A stretch of DNA of 7,413 nucleotides from JBDSGC01 sp046594105 (lineage in GTDB: Bacteria; Acidobacteriota; Thermoanaerobaculia; Gp7-AA8): NCBI GenBank assembly GCA_046594105.1, contig JBKJQB010000335.1, positions 1 to 7,413 on the forward strand, given 5' to 3'. Each line of letters opens with the position of its first letter. The first letter of the stretch is position 1. The notes below the pieces were generated by a model, which worked only from the letters and a program-made list of their open reading frames with translations, had not been told where the DNA came from and made no database searches. The position numbers were made by a program, and so were the translations under genes. Shown piece after piece: positions 4,721-7,413 of the stretch.

Positions 4721-7249
4721 ATGACGCGACGACTCCTCCTTCCTCTGCTCCTCGCCCTGTTGTTGCCATCCGCGCTCAGTGCGGCCACCGGGGATCGCGA
4801 TCCGGCCAGCCGCCCGGGCGGCCGCCACTACATCCTGGAGGCCGATCATTCATACGACGCGGCGGAGCGCTCGCTCCTCATCGCTGCCGGTGTGGAGACC
4901 CAGCGACCCCTCGGCGGCGATCGCTATCTTGTGCGCATGCGCTCCGCAGCGGCCTTTTCTCAGGCCGCGAACCTCGGATCGCTAAAATCCTACGATGGGA
5001 CGAGGAAGATTGCCCGCTCCGCCTGGACCGAAGCGGCGCGGCTTCGCTCCTTCGCCCGCCTGACGGTGCTTTTCCATGAGGACGTCGCGTTCGAGGATGC
5101 CCAGGATGCCATCGCCACGGCGGGCGGCTCGCTCCAGACACCTCTGACGATGGGGTTCAAGACTCTGCGGAGGATCGAGGCGCTGGTTCCGGCGAGCGCG
5201 CTCCAGTCGCTGGCCGCGGACGAGCGGGTGTTCGGAATCTTCGGACCGCCGCGCCGACCTCGCGCGCTCAACTCGGTGGCCGCCTCGCTGTCCAAAGTGA
5301 CGCCTCTATTCAGTGCGCCATATGGTCTCGATGGCAGCGGAGTGGTGATGTCCCTCTTCGAGCTGGCCAACGCGGACACCACCCACCCGCAGTTCGGCGG
5401 CCGCTACATCACCCACTTCACCAGTGGATCGACTGCCGACAAGCTGCACTCGACTCATGTAGCGGGCACCATCATCGCCTCGGGCATCGATTCGTCGACC
5501 GGCGTCTCCACCACCACAGCGGCGCGAGCGAAGGGGATGTCTCCCGCCGCCACGCTGCACGAATTCGACGTCCTCGTCGATTTCGGCGTCCTGGTCGAGA
5601 CGAAACAGACGAAGCTTGCGCCGCTCGGCTCCGTCGCTGACAACAACTCCTGGGATTACGCGCTGGGCTGGCAGCCCAGCGGAGGAACCTGGGTCTGGAA
5701 TGGTGGGGAGGACTATCTCGGCGGCTACTCCCTGACCGAGTCCTCTCCTTATGACGCGGTCACCGTCTCTCCCGGCGTCCCACTGTTCGTTCACTCTGCC
5801 GGCAACGACGGCAGCAACGGACATCCATCGCTCAGCGGCCCCTGGTTTGCCCACCAGCATGTCGACGACAAGGGCGACGCGATCACCAGCGAGATCTTCT
5901 GCTACTCCCAGAACGGATCGGGCACGGACTGTCCGGCTTCGACCTGCAGTGTCGGAACGAGCACCAAGACTCCTTCCAAGGATCCATTTTGCGAGAAGAC
6001 GCAGCACCCGACCTACGGTCCGTACAACACCGCAGGATTGATGTCGAGCACCAAGAACTCGGTCTCGGTCGGTGCGGTCGATGCTTCCGGCGTCCTGGGG
6101 ACGTTCAGCTCCCGGGGACCGGCGCGCGATGGGCGGGTCAAACCGGAACTAGTGGCCAAAGGCGTGTTTCAGCAGTCAACGGGTCCGGGCGGCGGATATC
6201 CGACGCTCAGCGGCACCTCGATGTCGGCGCCTGTGGTGACGGGGATCTCCGGACTGGTGGTGCAGCAGTACCGCAAGACCTTCGCCGGCCGGACTCCGAA
6301 CGGCGCAATGCTGAAGACCTTGCTCATCGCCGGTGCCGACGACCAGGTCGGGCCTTCGACCATCGATTTTCCCGGACCCGACTACGGGTACGGTTTCGGA
6401 CTGGTGGATGCGAAGGCCACGGTCGACCTGGTTCTTGCCGACAACGGAATCGGATCGCGGATCCGCACCGGAACGTTGTCGCAGGGACAGCAGACAGAGT
6501 TCCCGCTGGTGCTGTCGGCCGCGCAGAAGATCCGCGTGGTGCTGGGATGGTTCGATCCTGAGATTTATCCAGCCCCCGACGATCCGGCGCAGCCCACACT
6601 GCTCAACGATCTCGACGTAAGGATCATCGATCCGGCGGGCAACACCGTGCTGCCGTACGTTCTCGATCCCACGCAGCCCGGTCTCGCCGCGACCAGAGGC
6701 GTGAACACCCGCGACACCACCGAGGAAGTGGAGATCTTGAATGCGGCGGCCGGCGTGTACCGCGTGATCGTCATCGCAACGAAGATCCGCGACACCAAGA
6801 AGACGACGCAGGATTTCGTGCTCGTGGCCAACGCGCCGCTTACTGCAGCCGCGCCGGTGTGCAGCGACTCCTTCGAACCGAACGACACGGCGCAGACCGC
6901 CACGGCGGTCTCGAGCGGAACCGCGCTGACGGCAGGGTTTTGTCAGGATGGGGATGTTGATTTCTACAAGTTCACGAGCGCTACCGGCTCGTTCGCGCAG
7001 GTGGTGGTCACCGCGACCACCACCCCGGTGAAAGCCACCCTGTTCTACAACGGTAATGCTGGAGCGATTAAAACGATCTCGGCGGGCACATCCGGTCAGG
7101 TCAGCATTGGATTTCCATTTGATCAGTTCGGGCCGCCGAAAAGCATCGCGATCCTTCTCAAGGTGGAGCCGGCCGGCACCATCGTGGCGCCGGCGTCGTA
7201 CTCTCTGAGTTTCTACAACGGTGGACGCCGCCACGCGACCGGCCGATAA
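4721..7249 (+). CDS. Secreted subtilisin-like serine protease (S8 family, kp43-type) with C-terminal PPC domain
   Basis: This is an exported endopeptidase, probably for extracellular protein degradation. Its 842 residues start with a Sec signal peptide (MTRRLLLPLLLALLLPSALS, likely cut near Ala21-Ala22). A long propeptide-like region follows (about 23-195), apparently of two alpha/beta units, ending near the basic RRPR (178-181). The S8 domain spans about 200-570. Catalytic His243 is in LHSTHVAGTI, the oxyanion Asn362 in SAGNDG, and the nucleophile Ser500 in GTSMSAP. At the usual Asp position (DTG motif) the aligned residue is Glu214 (SLFELANADTTHPQF); Asp219 is an alternative. A segment with four Cys (394, 404, 409, 424) lies between the Asn and Ser motifs. 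Residues 575-705 match the kp43-type jelly-roll barrel (VVLGWFDPE, LLNDLDVRIIDPAGN, NTRDTTEEVEI). A PPC domain (714-832) starts with DSFEPNDTAQTAT. There is no LPXTG or other sorting signal at the C-terminus. The ribosome-binding site is weak (GAGACG), but the signal peptide supports this ATG. Confidence 0.93.
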   Translation: MTRRLLLPLLLALLLPSALSAATGDRDPASRPGGRHYILEADHSYDAAERSLLIAAGVETQRPLGGDRYLVRMRSAAAFSQAANLGSLKSYDGTRKIARSAWTEAARLRSFARLTVLFHEDVAFEDAQDAIATAGGSLQTPLTMGFKTLRRIEALVPASALQSLAADERVFGIFGPPRRPRALNSVAASLSKVTPLFSAPYGLDGSGVVMSLFELANADTTHPQFGGRYITHFTSGSTADKLHSTHVAGTIIASGIDSSTGVSTTTAARAKGMSPAATLHEFDVLVDFGVLVETKQTKLAPLGSVADNNSWDYALGWQPSGGTWVWNGGEDYLGGYSLTESSPYDAVTVSPGVPLFVHSAGNDGSNGHPSLSGPWFAHQHVDDKGDAITSEIFCYSQNGSGTDCPASTCSVGTSTKTPSKDPFCEKTQHPTYGPYNTAGLMSSTKNSVSVGAVDASGVLGTFSSRGPARDGRVKPELVAKGVFQQSTGPGGGYPTLSGTSMSAPVVTGISGLVVQQYRKTFAGRTPNGAMLKTLLIAGADDQVGPSTIDFPGPDYGYGFGLVDAKATVDLVLADNGIGSRIRTGTLSQGQQTEFPLVLSAAQKIRVVLGWFDPEIYPAPDDPAQPTLLNDLDVRIIDPAGNTVLPYVLDPTQPGLAATRGVNTRDTTEEVEILNAAAGVYRVIVIATKIRDTKKTTQDFVLVANAPLTAAAPVCSDSFEPNDTAQTATAVSSGTALTAGFCQDGDVDFYKFTSATGSFAQVVVTATTTPVKATLFYNGNAGAIKTISAGTSGQVSIGFPFDQFGPPKSIAILLKVEPAGTIVAPASYSLSFYNGGRRHATGR

Positions 7250-7297
7250 GAAGTCTACGGCGCGCTTTGCGAATCCCTTTTGTTCATGCGGGTTCCA

Positions 7298-7384
7298 GCC
7301 CCGTAGGGGCGATTGACCTTAGCCCAGGACTTCAGTCCTGGGATCCCGGCGTCGTAGGGAACGGAGTCCCGTAGGGACGATTGA
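7298..7384. repeat. Mosaic of small hairpins with a 19-nt direct repeat
   Basis: Two related units, 7298-7316 and 7366-7384, share 17 of 19 bases (GYCCCGTAGGGRCGATTGA). Each is a 5-bp hairpin with a GTA loop followed by CGATTGA. The two differences fall on paired positions: C7299-G7309 in the first is T7367-A7377 in the second, so the stem is kept. Between them lies CCCAGGAC/GTCCTGGG (7323-7330/7335-7342, loop TTCA), and CGTAGGGA occurs directly at 7353-7360 and 7370-7377. The last bases of the window contain TCAATCG (7406-7412), the inverse complement of CGATTGA, so the element probably continues. It looks like a dispersed intergenic repeat. The hairpins may also affect the 3' end of the protease transcript, but there is no U-tract. 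Confidence 0.75.
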
Positions 7385-7413
7385 AAATGTTCCTGACCAG
7401 ACGGCTTCAATCG

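Noticed and set aside
4636..5079. Forward open frame of 147 codons overlapping the protease start
   Set aside because: Out of frame with the protease, overlapping its signal peptide and propeptide; Pro/Arg-rich shadow composition.
6176..7234. Reverse-strand open frame of 352 codons opposite the protease C-terminus
   Set aside because: Arg/His/Gly-rich shadow with no domain resemblance; the forward strand encodes the beta-barrel and PPC domains.
7298..7384. CRISPR-like array in the terminal repeats
   Set aside because: There are only two similar 19-nt units, with a spacer that is itself a hairpin, and no cas gene; a dispersed palindromic repeat fits better.

Overview
The window is 7.4 kb of GC-rich bacterial chromosome. 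Every protein gene and the one tRNA gene lie on the + strand, and the gaps between them hold short palindromic repeats. It looks like core or housekeeping chromosome, not a mobile island: I see no integrase, transposase, phage gene, CRISPR array or toxin-antitoxin pair. The mix of genes (animal-SCHAD-like hydroxyacyl-CoA dehydrogenase, crotonase, a cytosolic kinase with an RsbRD-type N-terminus, a secreted kp43-type subtilase with a PPC domain) and the style of dispersed palindromes suggest a Gram-negative soil or environmental lineage. Acidobacteriota is my best guess; this is inference and cannot be settled from the window.

Layout. Positions 1-352 hold the C-terminal part of a 3-hydroxybutyryl-CoA dehydrogenase that begins outside the window. 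After a perfect hairpin (360-378) comes a complete enoyl-CoA hydratase (408-1199). The two catalyse consecutive steps of short-chain acyl-CoA metabolism (beta-oxidation, or its reverse toward butyryl-CoA) and are probably co-transcribed. A 448-bp gap (1200-1647) has no credible gene but holds two large palindromes. Next is a 417-aa LeuA-like synthase (1648-2901) that keeps the metal and catalytic residues of the isopropylmalate/homocitrate synthase family but lacks the leucine-feedback domain. Its true substrate is unclear.

A second repeat-bearing gap (2902-3094) precedes a tRNA-Leu(CAA) gene (3095-3181). Only 36 bp downstream is a 453-aa soluble sensor histidine kinase (3218-4579) with an RsbRD-like sensor region and an unusual ATP-lid region; no response regulator is in view. 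A 141-bp gap leads to an 842-aa secreted S8-family protease (4721-7249) with signal peptide, long propeptide, catalytic domain, kp43-type beta-barrel and PPC domain. The final 164 bp hold a mosaic of small hairpins that continues past the window edge.

How they fit together. Only the first two genes have an evident shared pathway. The synthase, kinase and protease look like independent transcription units. The most interesting points are the apparent Glu in place of the catalytic Asp in the protease, the missing F-box region of the kinase, the uncertain substrate of the LeuA-like enzyme, and the different palindromic repeat types that occupy the longer intergenic gaps. I did not find a clear novel multi-gene system.
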